This document shows, in pieces, positions 1 to 8,688 of a stretch of 64,000 nucleotides of DNA. Location: the NCBI RefSeq assembly GCF_014196595.1, contig NZ_JACIEA010000003.1:62001-126000 (forward strand). Direction: 5' to 3'. The DNA comes from Sphingorhabdus rigui. Its GTDB lineage: Bacteria > Pseudomonadota > Alphaproteobacteria > Sphingomonadales > Sphingomonadaceae. The first letter of the stretch is position 1, and each line of letters opens with the position of its first letter. A model generated the notes under the pieces. It worked only from the letters and a program-made list of their open reading frames with translations, ran no database searches and had not been told where the DNA came from. The position numbers and the translations under genes were made by a program.

Positions 1-243
1 CGCAGCACTAACAAAACAATATGGAGAGCCCGCTGTATAAATTTAAAGAGACTCGCTCACCGGTGGGACCGGTCAATGTGAATTTAATGCAGATCTATCT
101 GCTGAATGACAGTTGGCGGTTTCCTTCCACGAGCAGATGTGCTTGAGATTGTGGGTGTGCAGAGCGACATTAGGATGAGTGTTGCGGCCTCAGGTTTAGC
201 CATGAGATGATCTTTCAATTAGGTAAGCAAGCAGGAGGGGGAT
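1..243. other. Left-edge non-coding stretch
   Basis: No frame stays open through these bases. All three forward frames hit stops within the first 81 bases. One short open tail ends at 40 and could be the C-terminus of a gene entering from the left, but it is too short to identify. The last 20 bases carry a strong Shine-Dalgarno sequence (AGGAGGGGG) for the gene starting at 244. Confidence 0.3.
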
Positions 244-606
244 ATGTGGGAAGAAGATAACGACGACGAGGACCCATGCGGCTGCCCCTTTTGCGGTAAC
301 TTCGGGTGCGAACATCTATTGATATCAATAGATGAGACATTTCGATCGGCGGATGGAGGTCCCCTTGCCGAGGCGTTCAACACGCACTGGGGTAACCTTA
401 CCGAAGCTGGCGGCGATGATTTTGATGAGCATGAGCCTTGGCTAGACTTAGTCTCGCAATGCGAGGATTACGGTTGCCGTGACTCGTATTATAGAGATTC
501 CGGCCCCATGACCGCAACAAACACCATCGATCTCTACTGCGCTAGTAAAGAGGAGGTGTCTCGATCGATCAAAAAATTGAATAACTTATGGATTGAGATG
601 AGCTGA
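244..606 (+). CDS. Hypothetical acidic protein with Cys/His cluster
   Basis: This is a 120-residue acidic protein of unknown function. Residues 12-23 carry a compact cysteine/histidine cluster (CGCPFCGNFGCEH) of the kind that could bind a metal, followed by a Glu/Asp-rich body without membrane segments. A strong AGGAGGGGG ribosome site lies about 3-8 bases before the ATG, which makes translation credible. It sits in the low-GC accessory region left of the recombinase and converges on the methyltransferase on the opposite strand. I do not recognise a family; an immunity-like or regulatory protein of a mobile region is only a guess. Confidence 0.6.
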   Translation: MWEEDNDDEDPCGCPFCGNFGCEHLLISIDETFRSADGGPLAEAFNTHWGNLTEAGGDDFDEHEPWLDLVSQCEDYGCRDSYYRDSGPMTATNTIDLYCASKEEVSRSIKKLNNLWIEMS

Positions 607-624
607 AAACTAATTATCCCGTCA

Positions 625-1569
625 TCAATAATCCTCGGCGCTTTTACGCTGTGCAGCTTCGAAGCTCAAAGTTTTTTCGTGCCAAGGCGTGAGAGGAAAA
701 TTGGCATAATGTTGGAAAAAATTATCCCAGTAAAAAGTGTGCGCATTGTTAAGAGCATCGTAATCTACGACAGCATTGCGATTCTCAGTCATTTTAAAGA
801 TTCCGACTCCTGTTACGGGCCAATCTGCTTTCACTTCGAATGTACCGCCATGTTGAGCTCCGCCGACTCTACCTGCCGCGATCAACTCGACCCCAAATTC
901 ATTTAACGAAGGTTGAATCGCCGACCACCACTTGTGATCATGAAAATCAGCTGTTGAAATTATTGCTGATCCACCCGCATTTAGGCAACCAAATATGCAA
1001 CTGATTGCATTTGATTGTTGATCAGGCTTGAGGTGGTGCAGGACGTCTATGCAAAGCGCTAAGTCATATTTTTGTTCAGTCTCGAAAGGTAGCTTTCCAA
1101 TTTGCAATTCAACATTTTTTAGGCCTTTGAGTTGTTCCTTTGCCGCTTCAATCGCCTTTGCAGAAGGATCAATTCCTGTGAATTCATTTGCAAATTTTTG
1201 CGCAAGGAACTTCAGTAAAATTCCATTTTGACAGCCTATATCGATTACCTTTCCAGAGACACTGCTGCGCTGCATCCAAGAAAATGATAGAGCGATCAGA
1301 TCGAGTATATATGTCCGACGGCAATCAGAAACATGAAATGCATGGATATCGAAATCAGCCATTGCATCTGTCACCAGCTTTTCATTTTTCTTCTTACACA
1401 GACGTTCAAATCGCTGCCAGCGGGATAGTCCGACTTTTTTCATTTTGGCCAAAATCTGCTCGTGTGTGAGCAAATACTCAATATGCCAGTCTTCAATTAA
1501 GTAGCGATCAATTTCCGAAAGGACATCGTACTTTGGAAACCAGCAATCGAGATTGATGTTCGAGACCAT
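625..1569 (-). CDS. Class I SAM-dependent methyltransferase
   Basis: This is a cytoplasmic Rossmann-fold methyltransferase of unknown substrate, 314 residues from the chosen start. The SAM site is visible as VIDIGCQNG, followed by an acidic residue at the second strand (FTGIDPS) and a motif-III-like LCIDVLHHL. The long N-terminal part (about 110 residues) is helical and charged and may bind substrate. The ATG at 1569 is preferred over the one at 1626 because GGAA precedes it at good distance. GC is visibly lower than in the housekeeping genes, consistent with the accessory region. Methyltransferases of this style modify small molecules, lipids or sugars; nothing nearby fixes the target. Confidence 0.75.
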   Translation of the reverse strand: MVSNINLDCWFPKYDVLSEIDRYLIEDWHIEYLLTHEQILAKMKKVGLSRWQRFERLCKKKNEKLVTDAMADFDIHAFHVSDCRRTYILDLIALSFSWMQRSSVSGKVIDIGCQNGILLKFLAQKFANEFTGIDPSAKAIEAAKEQLKGLKNVELQIGKLPFETEQKYDLALCIDVLHHLKPDQQSNAISCIFGCLNAGGSAIISTADFHDHKWWSAIQPSLNEFGVELIAAGRVGGAQHGGTFEVKADWPVTGVGIFKMTENRNAVVDYDALNNAHTFYWDNFFQHYANFPLTPWHEKTLSFEAAQRKSAEDY

Positions 1570-1900
1570 ATTTTTTCCAGTTCGTGCGTTTTTGCTAGGT
1601 ATGTGAGGGCAAAGTTGATGTCGCATGCCGGTGTTGGCAACGGTAAGTGCTATAATATAAGGGTTTTACCTTCTAAGAAATAAGCAGCTTACTGGTTCGG
1701 CCGTCAAGCACTTCCACTTACCTGTTCGGTTAAAGGCGTTCAACATAGAGCATCGGAACCGTGCTATGGTCTTTTTCCTCCGTTATGACGATTCTTCTTT
1801 GAGACATCCAAGGCAGGGATAGAAATTTTTCTGCTGCGGTTTGCATTGGCAAATGTTAAAGCAACAGTGGTTTATACTTTTTGCTGAAAGGGAATAATTT
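1570..1900. other. Intergenic, no gene seen
   Basis: The stretch between the methyltransferase start and the small gene at 1901 contains no convincing open frame, repeat or RNA gene. It presumably holds the two promoters for the flanking divergent genes. Confidence 0.3.
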
Positions 1901-2080
1901 ATGGCAGCTGCAGGAATGCGGAAGCCGCTCGATGTGTTGCTCAGCGACATTGATTTTCTTAATGAATACCTTCTCGAACTTAGTGAACGTTTCAGATCGG
2001 AAGGTAACACAGAAGAAGCCGAGCGAGCTAATGATTGGGCAATGCTAACTGACGAGATAACGGACCGTCTCTCTGAATGA
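1901..2080 (+). CDS. Small acidic hypothetical protein (59 aa)
   Basis: A short frame opens with ATG (MAAAGMRKPLD) and ends with TGA after 59 residues. It is rich in Glu, Asp and Leu and predicted helical (SDIDFLNEYLLELSERF). GAAAGGGAA lies about 8 bases upstream and is a credible ribosome site. The overlapping minus-strand frame has no such site and low-complexity serine/arginine content, so the plus strand is preferred. No family is recognised. Size, charge and helicity would suit a small regulator, antitoxin or anti-repressor, but that is speculation. Confidence 0.5.
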   Translation: MAAAGMRKPLDVLLSDIDFLNEYLLELSERFRSEGNTEEAERANDWAMLTDEITDRLSE

Positions 2081-2301
2081 AGGTAATGATTTAGCAAATC
2101 AGCTCCGCTGCGGGGGTGCCCTCACTATGACAGCGGGATGAGACTTTTAGATTTTGAAATCTGATTTTCTGCCGAAGGCTCGGGAGTGGGCACAAATGGT
2201 ACCAACAGGTTCGTGCCCCCATTCCTGTACCACGCCCCCCCCCCGCCGCCGCTCCATATTCAAGTCCTTTGATAGCAGCAGTGAATTTAGGAGGGCCGAC
2301 A

Positions 2302-2532
2302 TTAGCTTCGGATTAGATTCAAGCCATAGGATCGACAAATTGCATCCCGCTTGTTGACGTCTTTGTATTCTTGAAACGTCATTACATACTGAGCGTTCGG
2401 ATGAGCTAGAAACTCGGCCTTTAGCTCTCTAGCTTTCGCACTGTCCGTCTTTCTTCTTCTTTCATTTGGCTTACTACTAAGTTTACTGCTGTTTTCTATG
2501 AGCCATCTATTAGCATTTTTGTCTAAGTACAT
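2302..2532 (-). CDS. Hypothetical basic protein (76 aa)
   Basis: This is a small, strongly basic protein starting MYLDKNANRW. The ATG at 2532 is chosen because AGGA precedes it by about six bases; a longer frame reaches 2622 but has no ribosome site. The composition (KPNERRRKTDSAKARELKAE) suggests a helical nucleic-acid-binding or partner-binding protein. It lies in the accessory DNA left of the recombinase. No family is recognised and it could still be a chance frame. Confidence 0.35.
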   Translation of the reverse strand: MYLDKNANRWLIENSSKLSSKPNERRRKTDSAKARELKAEFLAHPNAQYVMTFQEYKDVNKRDAICRSYGLNLIRS

Positions 2533-2622
2533 CGTAAATCCTGAACCTTGGTGGAGATCTTCTGTGGGCATAGCTTTGCCTGCGAGACAGAAAGGCTTCC
2601 CCTTCTGCCTTGGCAAAGCCAT

Positions 2623-3445
2623 GTTCCTGAACCTCGGAGCCAGCCCACAGGTTTAGTCACAGTTAGATCAGCGGCACCTGTTAAAAGGTGGGGGTGGTCA
2701 TGCTGTCGCCCGATTACCCGCTACTTGTTGACGCAGAAAACGTGAGCCGATCTAATGACTACCACGCTTCTTGTGGGTTCCTGCAAAGGAGAGCCCACTC
2801 ACACAGCCGAAGCTGCTTGGCACCAGTCTGCAAAGACTGGCTGGACAGGTTTCCCTGTCTTCGATCTGCCGTCGCCTCACTCCCATGTCTTACCTCAACG
2901 GGCTGGGAAGGCGGCCCATAGGGGGCGGGATATCACACCCCCACTGCAGATAGATGCGGAGGCAACTGAGAAGATAGGACTTTTGGATTGGATTGCAAGT
3001 AGAAAAATAACCTAAGCTACTGAAAATATTACATAAAAGATATGACTGGTGTTTTAAAAAAATTGTTCCTTATGTACGCAGCGGCTTCCGTTGACGATCA
3101 ATTTTGACACGCCAATGCATTGATGGATGGGCGCTTCTCGAAAGCGCCGCTCACCAACTCAAGCTGTAAACTTATGTATTTTGATGAAGCCGCTAGGCTC
3201 TAACTTCCCTGCCCTCAGAACTATATTTTTTGGGAAACACAAACAGTCACGCTTCGCGGTTCTATTGAACAGTACTATGGCCGAGTCCGACGCCCCAAAG
3301 GAAACGCGTAGGCGCCTCAAACCATGAGCTAACACTGAGCACGAGCCGCTGCTTCCGCGCTTCCAGACGCCGGAGAAGGCGACACGATATCAATTGGAAA
3401 TATGATGGCCCTTATAGTTTTGAGCCAGTAGCACTGCACACGGCC
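2623..3445. other. Gene-poor accessory DNA
   Basis: About 820 bases hold only short overlapping frames in several phases, all without good ribosome sites. The protein they would give is Pro/Ser/His-rich and unlike real proteins of this genome. I see no terminator, RNA gene or repeat. It reads as decayed or non-coding island DNA. Confidence 0.35.
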
Positions 3446-4609
3446 TTAAAATACGAGCCCCGCCAGTGCTTTTTCTGCGTCGCCTTGGATTAAATGTCCG
3501 TAATGACGTTCAATCATGACAATGCTGGTGCCTGCTAACTGCGCTACCGTCAGGGCAGGTACGTTCTTCCTGATGAGTTCTGTTATGACACTATGGCGCA
3601 ATGTGTAGGCGCAAACACCCATGGGTAATCCGCTAGCAAATACGGCTTCTTTGATTGGTCCCTTCCAAGCATCCTTGTTCCAAGGCCTTCCGTCACGCCG
3701 TGCGAAGATCGGCGATGTAGGTGGCTTATCTTTGCAATGCGGCTCTATAACTGACGCTATGCTTGGGGGTACGACAAGTTGACGGGCGCCGCCGCTCTTG
3801 TCCCGCCCAATCGTTAGTGTTCGAGTTTTGGGATCAAAGTCTTTTACTGTTAGCGCCGCGAGTGCTCCGGCTCGCAACGGCAAAAAACATAGGCCGCGCA
3901 AAAAGCCTTCGATTTCCTGATTAGCACACGCCACCAATCTTCTCCGGTCCGCTTCGTCCAAAAACAAGACGCGTCGTTTGTCGGCGTTTCTATAAGGCCT
4001 CAAAGCCTCTTGCCACGCCGCGTCGGTATTAGGCGCGCCCTCCGATAAGACCTTCCGCAATGCCGCCCGCAATGGAGACATGTCTCTGTTAACGGTAGAC
4101 TTGGATCGCTGTTTGGTCGTGATGTTCGTCTTATTTCTCGAAATGAGAGCGGGGGTATCTTCCAGCCTCCTTCTCCATCCTTGCAAATGGTGGCGCCGTA
4201 ATTTTTTAAGCTTCACGCTCGCGATCGGATCACTGAATACCGTCCGCTCTAAAATACCCAACTCCGAAGGCTGTTTTAATGCGGCATAAGAGCGGCAAGC
4301 ATCACCGACCGTGATTATGTTCTCCGGTCCCGTTCCACCACACTCTATTTTTGCGGCCCATTGCTCTGCGTCGCGCCGTGCTTGGTTGAAGACCTCATGC
4401 CCATTTAGGCTGGGATAGTCACCTAGGGCAGCCCGCTGATACTTCCCAATGTCGGCGTCATAAGCACGTGCAAGCCACGCGCCTCTTCCCCCACGCTTAG
4501 AAGGACGAAATCCAACGTAGCAGCCGTTCATGATGCGCTGCCAATGAGGCTCGTCTCCCCTTTTTGGTTTCAAACGCTCCCGCTCGCCGATTTTACTGAG
4601 GTCTGCCAT
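3446..4609 (-). CDS. Tyrosine-type site-specific recombinase (integrase)
   Basis: This is a phage-type integrase of 387 residues, expected to integrate and excise a genomic island at a tRNA gene. The N-terminal third is an arm-binding region typical of P4-like/island integrases. The C-terminal catalytic domain shows the first arginine in FLPLRAGALAAL, the second in AYTLRHSVI (Tyr where many family members have His, then Leu-Arg-His), and a C-terminal IERHYGHL with the likely nucleophilic Tyr. GGAG precedes the ATG. It lies 85 bases from a tRNA-Gly-like att sequence and reads away from it. The sulfide island on the other side of that att has no recombinase, so this gene may belong to a second, tandem island extending left. 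Confidence 0.9.
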   Translation of the reverse strand: MADLSKIGERERLKPKRGDEPHWQRIMNGCYVGFRPSKRGGRGAWLARAYDADIGKYQRAALGDYPSLNGHEVFNQARRDAEQWAAKIECGGTGPENIITVGDACRSYAALKQPSELGILERTVFSDPIASVKLKKLRRHHLQGWRRRLEDTPALISRNKTNITTKQRSKSTVNRDMSPLRAALRKVLSEGAPNTDAAWQEALRPYRNADKRRVLFLDEADRRRLVACANQEIEGFLRGLCFLPLRAGALAALTVKDFDPKTRTLTIGRDKSGGARQLVVPPSIASVIEPHCKDKPPTSPIFARRDGRPWNKDAWKGPIKEAVFASGLPMGVCAYTLRHSVITELIRKNVPALTVAQLAGTSIVMIERHYGHLIQGDAEKALAGLVF

Positions 4610-4693
4610 TTAGCCACTCCATGAAACACGCATGAAAAACATACTGCTGCAACATGAAATGCCGTCGGAAAAAAAGACGTAATTTCAATGTCT

Positions 4694-4768
4694 AATGGCG
4701 TAGCTCAGGGGTAGAGCACAACCTTGCCAAGGTTGGGGTCGAGGGTTCGAATCCCTTCGCCCGCTCCA
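4694..4768 (+). pseudogene. tRNA-Gly(GCC)-like att sequence with broken acceptor stem
   Basis: The D arm (GTAGCTCAGGGGTAGAGC), anticodon arm with GCC (CCTTGCCAAGG), variable region, T arm (GGGTTCGAATCCC) and 3' end CGCCCGCTCCA are all intact. The 5' acceptor strand reads AATGGCG instead of a sequence pairing with CGCCCGC, so the first three acceptor pairs are mismatched. It is therefore probably not a working tRNA but the att remnant left by integration next to the recombinase gene. An intact tRNA-Gly should exist elsewhere. Confidence 0.7.
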
Positions 4769-5149
4769 ATGATTTCAATGACTTAGGCGATATCGCCTTT
4801 GCAGCCCAAAGAGTGGCTACAGCGTGCGTTTTTATCAGCGTTCTGATTGGAACGCCGGCTCAAAAATCGGAAAAATTCAGTGTTTAAGTAGGCCTTGGAT
4901 GAGACATTGCCGGTTTACGTGATTGGCACTGCGCTCATCTTTGTGTTCAGCACGCTCCTAAAAACGGATGAGCGACGATCATCCGTAACGCTTTGGGACT
5001 GGTCCGCCAATCCCAAACGTCACATTTGCCCGGGAAGAGCCGTTGGCGTCGAGCATCGTTCGCCAGCGTTCCAATTGGAACAGCTTGCCCTAACGGAAAG
5101 CCTAATCGGCCGTCGTCCTTGAGCAGGTGTCATGGCAACTTTTGGGCCG
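4723..5149. repeat. Direct repeat copy A (att-associated, left)
   Basis: Bases 4723-4810 (tRNA anticodon loop through 42 bases of 3' flank) match 14243-14330 at 83 of 88 positions by eye. After an unmatched stretch of about 205 bases (4811-5015), similarity resumes at 5016-5149 against about 14338-14470, including the shared run ATCGTTCGCCAGCGTTCC. Together the copies bracket the sulfide gene block and look like attL/attR, or duplicated integration flanks. Confidence 0.75.
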
Positions 5150-5234
5150 CTCAAAACGCTTGGCAGTTCTCACTTACATAGCGGCCGCTCATTTCGGTTG
5201 GCCAAAGCACGGCTTCAGTTAGAAGAGGTCATGT
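4769..5234. other. Intergenic between att and methyltransferase
   Basis: This stretch has no credible gene. It contains the 3' flank of the tRNA-like sequence, a roughly 205-base segment absent from the right copy, and the distal part of direct repeat A. Short frames here are repeat shadows. Confidence 0.45.
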
Positions 5235-6098
5235 TTAAGCAGTCGCCGACACAAGCCAAGCCTTACCGTGCATGATCACGCCTTGCCCGGCTACATAATG
5301 CGTCTGGAATAGTTCGAGCAAATCTGTTTCAGCTGCCGCGCGAACATCTGCACCTTGTTCCTCTAGAGCGCGTCCAGCCGCCATTGAAGACAGCACGAAC
5401 GATACCGCATCATGAGCTGTGGCATTCACGCCACCAATTGGTTGAAGCCCATTATATGCCACGACGCTGGCTTCCGAAAAACCGGCGCTCGCGAGTATTT
5501 CGTTCAGATAGTCGAGGTCTTCAAACGCGAATGGCCCGGGCGCCCGGGGAACCGCCGGGGGGATATCGACATAGCGACGAACGACGCCCATCATTTCCAT
5601 CATCCACAAATTGTCGCGTGGTGGACCCCAGACCGCCAGATCAATCCGCGCACCGGGACGCAGCAGACTGTGCAAATTTGCAAAGGCCTTATGCGGTTCG
5701 GGAAAAAACATACTGCCAAAGCGCGAAAAGAGCCTGTCAAATGGGGCATCTTCCAACTGGACCGTGGCTCCATCAGCGCAGATGAATCCAATGTTGGTAA
5801 CTCCAGCGTCTTTGGCACGCCGCAGAGACGCGGTCGTCAAGTCGGGTGAAATGTCGATGCCAACCACTTCACCGGAAGGCGCAATGGCCTTTGCTATGGC
5901 AATTGTCGTCCCGCCACCACCGCAGCCGATATCAAGCACGCGTTCGCCGGTTTTAAAATCGGCTTGCCGAAGAAGCGCCTCGCCAATCGGGGCAATCATG
6001 CCCTCAAAACATGCGAGATTGGCAAGCCATTTGGCACCCATCTCGCCCGCCCAATCTTCACCCTTCAATGCTTCGGGGCCGTTGTGTATCTCGGTCAT
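5235..6098 (-). CDS. Class I SAM-dependent methyltransferase
   Basis: This is a soluble methyltransferase of 287 residues with the SAM-binding signature VLDIGCGGGG, an acidic second-strand residue (VVGIDIS) and the post-motif region FDRLFSRFGSMFFPEPHKAF. Substrate is unknown. The ATG at 6098 is chosen over upstream ones because GGGGAG precedes it at about nine bases and the upstream frame overlaps the DUF2474 gene. It begins 26 bases after that gene ends on the same strand, so it is probably the last gene of the bd-oxidase operon. A role in thiol or sulfide S-methylation would fit the context but is inference only. Confidence 0.75.
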   Translation of the reverse strand: MTEIHNGPEALKGEDWAGEMGAKWLANLACFEGMIAPIGEALLRQADFKTGERVLDIGCGGGGTTIAIAKAIAPSGEVVGIDISPDLTTASLRRAKDAGVTNIGFICADGATVQLEDAPFDRLFSRFGSMFFPEPHKAFANLHSLLRPGARIDLAVWGPPRDNLWMMEMMGVVRRYVDIPPAVPRAPGPFAFEDLDYLNEILASAGFSEASVVAYNGLQPIGGVNATAHDAVSFVLSSMAAGRALEEQGADVRAAAETDLLELFQTHYVAGQGVIMHGKAWLVSATA

Positions 6099-6124
6099 TT
6101 TTGCGCCACTCCCCATGCAATCTT

Positions 6125-6226
6125 TTAGAGCAATACCCATCGGATAGCACTGCCGACGATCGCCAGCGCCGCGACGCTCAGCAGCCAGATGCCGAAGAAC
6201 CAGCCCAATTGTTTGGCGCGCGGCAT
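6125..6226 (-). CDS. DUF2474-like cyd operon membrane peptide
   Basis: This 33-residue single-pass membrane peptide (MPRAKQLGWFFGIWLLSVAAL then a short tail) starts inside the cydB stop codon (TGATG overlap), so translation is coupled. Short peptides of the DUF2474 type with a W-F-x-x-I-W-x-x-S-V pattern follow cydB in many CIO-type operons and are thought to stabilise the oxidase, like CydX in E. coli. Family assignment rests on the pattern and position. Confidence 0.7.
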   Translation of the reverse strand: MPRAKQLGWFFGIWLLSVAALAIVGSAIRWVLL

Positions 6227-7224
6227 CAATGATATCCGTCGTGGCCGACTTTGCCGCGAAACACCCAATAGGACCATGCGGTATAAGCAACGATGATCGG
6301 GACCATGATAGACGCGCCGATCAGCATGAAGACTTGGCTGCGATGTGGTGCGGCCGCTTCCCAAATGGTGACCCGCGCCGGAATGACGTTTGGCCAGATC
6401 GAAATGCCAAGGCCAATCAGGCATAAGCCGAACAATGCGAGTGCCCAGAAGAACGGCTGCGCGTCTTTGGTCTGGCGCAGGCTGCGGTAAAAGAGGAATG
6501 TCACGGCAATGGTGGCAATCGGCACTATGGCCGTTGCCAATACACCCGGATAGCTCAACCAACGCAGATAATATTGCGCCTCAAGCGTCAATGTGGCGAG
6601 GCTGATCAGGCCGATCATCAAAAGCAAGCTTATGCCCAGCCGTCCGGCATAAGTGACCGCCTGACGCTGCAATGCCCCTTCGGTCTTCCAGTTCAGCCAG
6701 CACGCACCCAAAAGCGCATAGCCGACCACCAACCCAAAGCCGGTCAAAATACTAAATGGCGACAACCATTCCCACCATCCACCGGCGTAGGAGCGGCCTT
6801 CAATGGTAATGCCTTGGAGCAGCGCGCCAAGCGCTATCCCTTGCGCGAAGGTGGCAATGAACGATCCCAGCGTAAACGCCCTGTCCCATAGTTCGCGATG
6901 TGCGGGGTCACGCCAGCGAAATTCGAACGCAACGCCGCGAAACACAAGGCCAAGCAGCATCGCAATCATCGGTGCATAGAGCGCAGGCAAAATGATGGCG
7001 TACGCCAGCGGGAACGCCGCAAGCAAACCGCCTACCCCCATCACCAGCCATGTTTCATTTCCGTCCCAGACAGGCGCGATACTGTTCATCGCGGTATCGC
7101 GGTCCTTGCCCACTTTGAAAAAGGGAAACAATATGCCGATGCCAAGATCAAATCCGTCCATGACGACATAAGCAATGATGGCAAAGCCAATGATGCTGGC
7201 CCAAATGACTGTCAGATCGATCAT
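6226..7224 (-). CDS. cydB: Cytochrome bd ubiquinol oxidase subunit II (CIO type)
   Basis: CydB is the non-haem or haem-sharing partner of CydA in the bd quinol oxidase of the inner membrane. This 332-residue protein has the family's repeated hydrophobic helices and the motif WDGNETWLV near residue 52, followed by FPLAYA. Its start overlaps the cydA stop (ATGA) and its stop overlaps the DUF2474 start. In this island the oxidase most likely takes electrons from quinol reduced by the nearby sulfide:quinone oxidoreductase. bd oxidases are known to stay active under sulfide that poisons haem-copper oxidases. Confidence 0.93.
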   Translation of the reverse strand: MIDLTVIWASIIGFAIIAYVVMDGFDLGIGILFPFFKVGKDRDTAMNSIAPVWDGNETWLVMGVGGLLAAFPLAYAIILPALYAPMIAMLLGLVFRGVAFEFRWRDPAHRELWDRAFTLGSFIATFAQGIALGALLQGITIEGRSYAGGWWEWLSPFSILTGFGLVVGYALLGACWLNWKTEGALQRQAVTYAGRLGISLLLMIGLISLATLTLEAQYYLRWLSYPGVLATAIVPIATIAVTFLFYRSLRQTKDAQPFFWALALFGLCLIGLGISIWPNVIPARVTIWEAAAPHRSQVFMLIGASIMVPIIVAYTAWSYWVFRGKVGHDGYH

Positions 7225-8627
7225 GCCGATGCTCCTTCCAATACCGCGGGTGCAGGGGTGATGCCTGCGCTTCGGATAGGGGCACCATCGAGCGCGCTTT
7301 CATGCGCCTCCGGTGCTTTCTTCATCAAGCGCAGCAAATACCAAATGCCCATGCCGAATACTGCGAAATACACGACGACAAAGGCGAGAAGCGAGAAAGC
7401 CACAGCAGGTGCATCCAGCGGCGACGCGCTATCAACGGTGCGCAACACGCCATAGATTGTGAAGGGTTGCCGCCCAACTTCGGTCACGACCCAGCCGGCA
7501 AGCACCGCAATGAAGCCAGACGGGCCCATCACTAATGCGGCCTTATGAAGCCACGACCATTCATATAGCTGCTTTCTTGCCCGCGCGAGCAGGCTCCACA
7601 TGCCGATGGCTACCATCGCCATGCCGAGACCGACCATGATCCGGAATGCCCAGAAGACAATGCCAACCGGCGGCTCGTCTGCGTCGGGGATGGTATCAAG
7701 CCCAGCGAGCGGTGCATTCAGGTCATGCTTCAGGATTAACGACGATGCTTTGGGAATTTCGATGGCGTAATCGACCGTGCGCTCTTTGCTGTTGGGAATG
7801 CCAAACAATATCAATGGCGCGCCGTCGGGATGGCTTTGATAATGCCCTTCCATCGCCATGACCTTCGCGGGCTGACGCTCCAACGTATTGATGCCGTGAA
7901 AGTCACCCGCCACGACCTGAAGCGGCGCGACGATGGCCGCCATCCACATTGCCATCGAAAACATTTTGCGCGCGCCCGGATTGGATTTGTCTTTCAACAA
8001 ATGCCAGGCACCAACCGCCCCCACGGCAAAGGCTGTGGTCAGATAGGCCGCCAGTAAAGTGTGGACGAGGCGGTAGGGGAAGCTCGGGTTGAAGATGATG
8101 GTCCACCAGCTATCACCGGGCATGAACTGACCATTGGCCGCAATCTCATATCCCACCGGTGTTTGCATCCAGCTGTTCACTGACAGTATCCAGAATGCCG
8201 AAATGAAGGTGCCAATGGCGACGGCCAGCGTTGCGACAAAGTGGAGCTTACGCCCAACCTTGTTGATGCCAAAAAGCATGACACCCAGAAAGCCAGCCTC
8301 CAAAAAGAATGCCGTCAGCACTTCATAGGCCATCAAAGGCCCAATGACGGGACCGGCCTTGTCCGAAAATACCGACCAGTTGGTGCCGAATTGGTAGGAC
8401 ATGACGATGCCCGAAACGACGCCCATCGCAAAAACGACGGCGAATATCTTGAGCCAGTAACGAAATAGATTGGCGTACACGCCCTTACCGGTTTTGAGCC
8501 ACAGCCCCTCAAGAACCGCGAGAAAGCTCGCCAGCCCAATCGAAAACGCCGGGAACAGAAAGTGGAAGCTTACGGTAAAAGCAAATTGTGCGCGGGCCAG
8601 AATTATTGCCCATTCTTGTTCAATCAT
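7221..8627 (-). CDS. cydA: Cytochrome bd ubiquinol oxidase subunit I (CIO type)
   Basis: CydA carries the haems and the quinol site of bd oxidase. The 468-residue length and the short periplasmic loop place it in the CIO (short Q-loop) class rather than the E. coli long-loop class. Visible landmarks are the N-terminal RAQFAFTVSFHFLFPAFSIG with the haem-ligand His, the glutamate pair region AYEVLTAFFLEAG, VAGDFHGI, and the C-terminal TEVGRQPFTIYGVLRT. The last normally reads GRQPW; here Trp is Phe. The gene leads the operon cydA-cydB-DUF2474-methyltransferase and lies just downstream of the sulfur genes on the same strand. Confidence 0.95.
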   Translation of the reverse strand: MIEQEWAIILARAQFAFTVSFHFLFPAFSIGLASFLAVLEGLWLKTGKGVYANLFRYWLKIFAVVFAMGVVSGIVMSYQFGTNWSVFSDKAGPVIGPLMAYEVLTAFFLEAGFLGVMLFGINKVGRKLHFVATLAVAIGTFISAFWILSVNSWMQTPVGYEIAANGQFMPGDSWWTIIFNPSFPYRLVHTLLAAYLTTAFAVGAVGAWHLLKDKSNPGARKMFSMAMWMAAIVAPLQVVAGDFHGINTLERQPAKVMAMEGHYQSHPDGAPLILFGIPNSKERTVDYAIEIPKASSLILKHDLNAPLAGLDTIPDADEPPVGIVFWAFRIMVGLGMAMVAIGMWSLLARARKQLYEWSWLHKAALVMGPSGFIAVLAGWVVTEVGRQPFTIYGVLRTVDSASPLDAPAVAFSLLAFVVVYFAVFGMGIWYLLRLMKKAPEAHESALDGAPIRSAGITPAPAVLEGASA

Positions 8628-8688
8628 CTCAACGCTCCTGCCGATCTAGCATTCCGGTGTTCAATTTTTTGTGATGAATTCAAATCAC

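Noticed and set aside
1783-2097. Minus-strand frame of 104 codons
   Set aside because: It is serine-rich low complexity, has no ribosome site, and lies antisense to a better-supported small gene.
2688-3015. Overlapping plus-strand frames in three phases
   Set aside because: None has a ribosome site or protein-like composition, and the phases compete.
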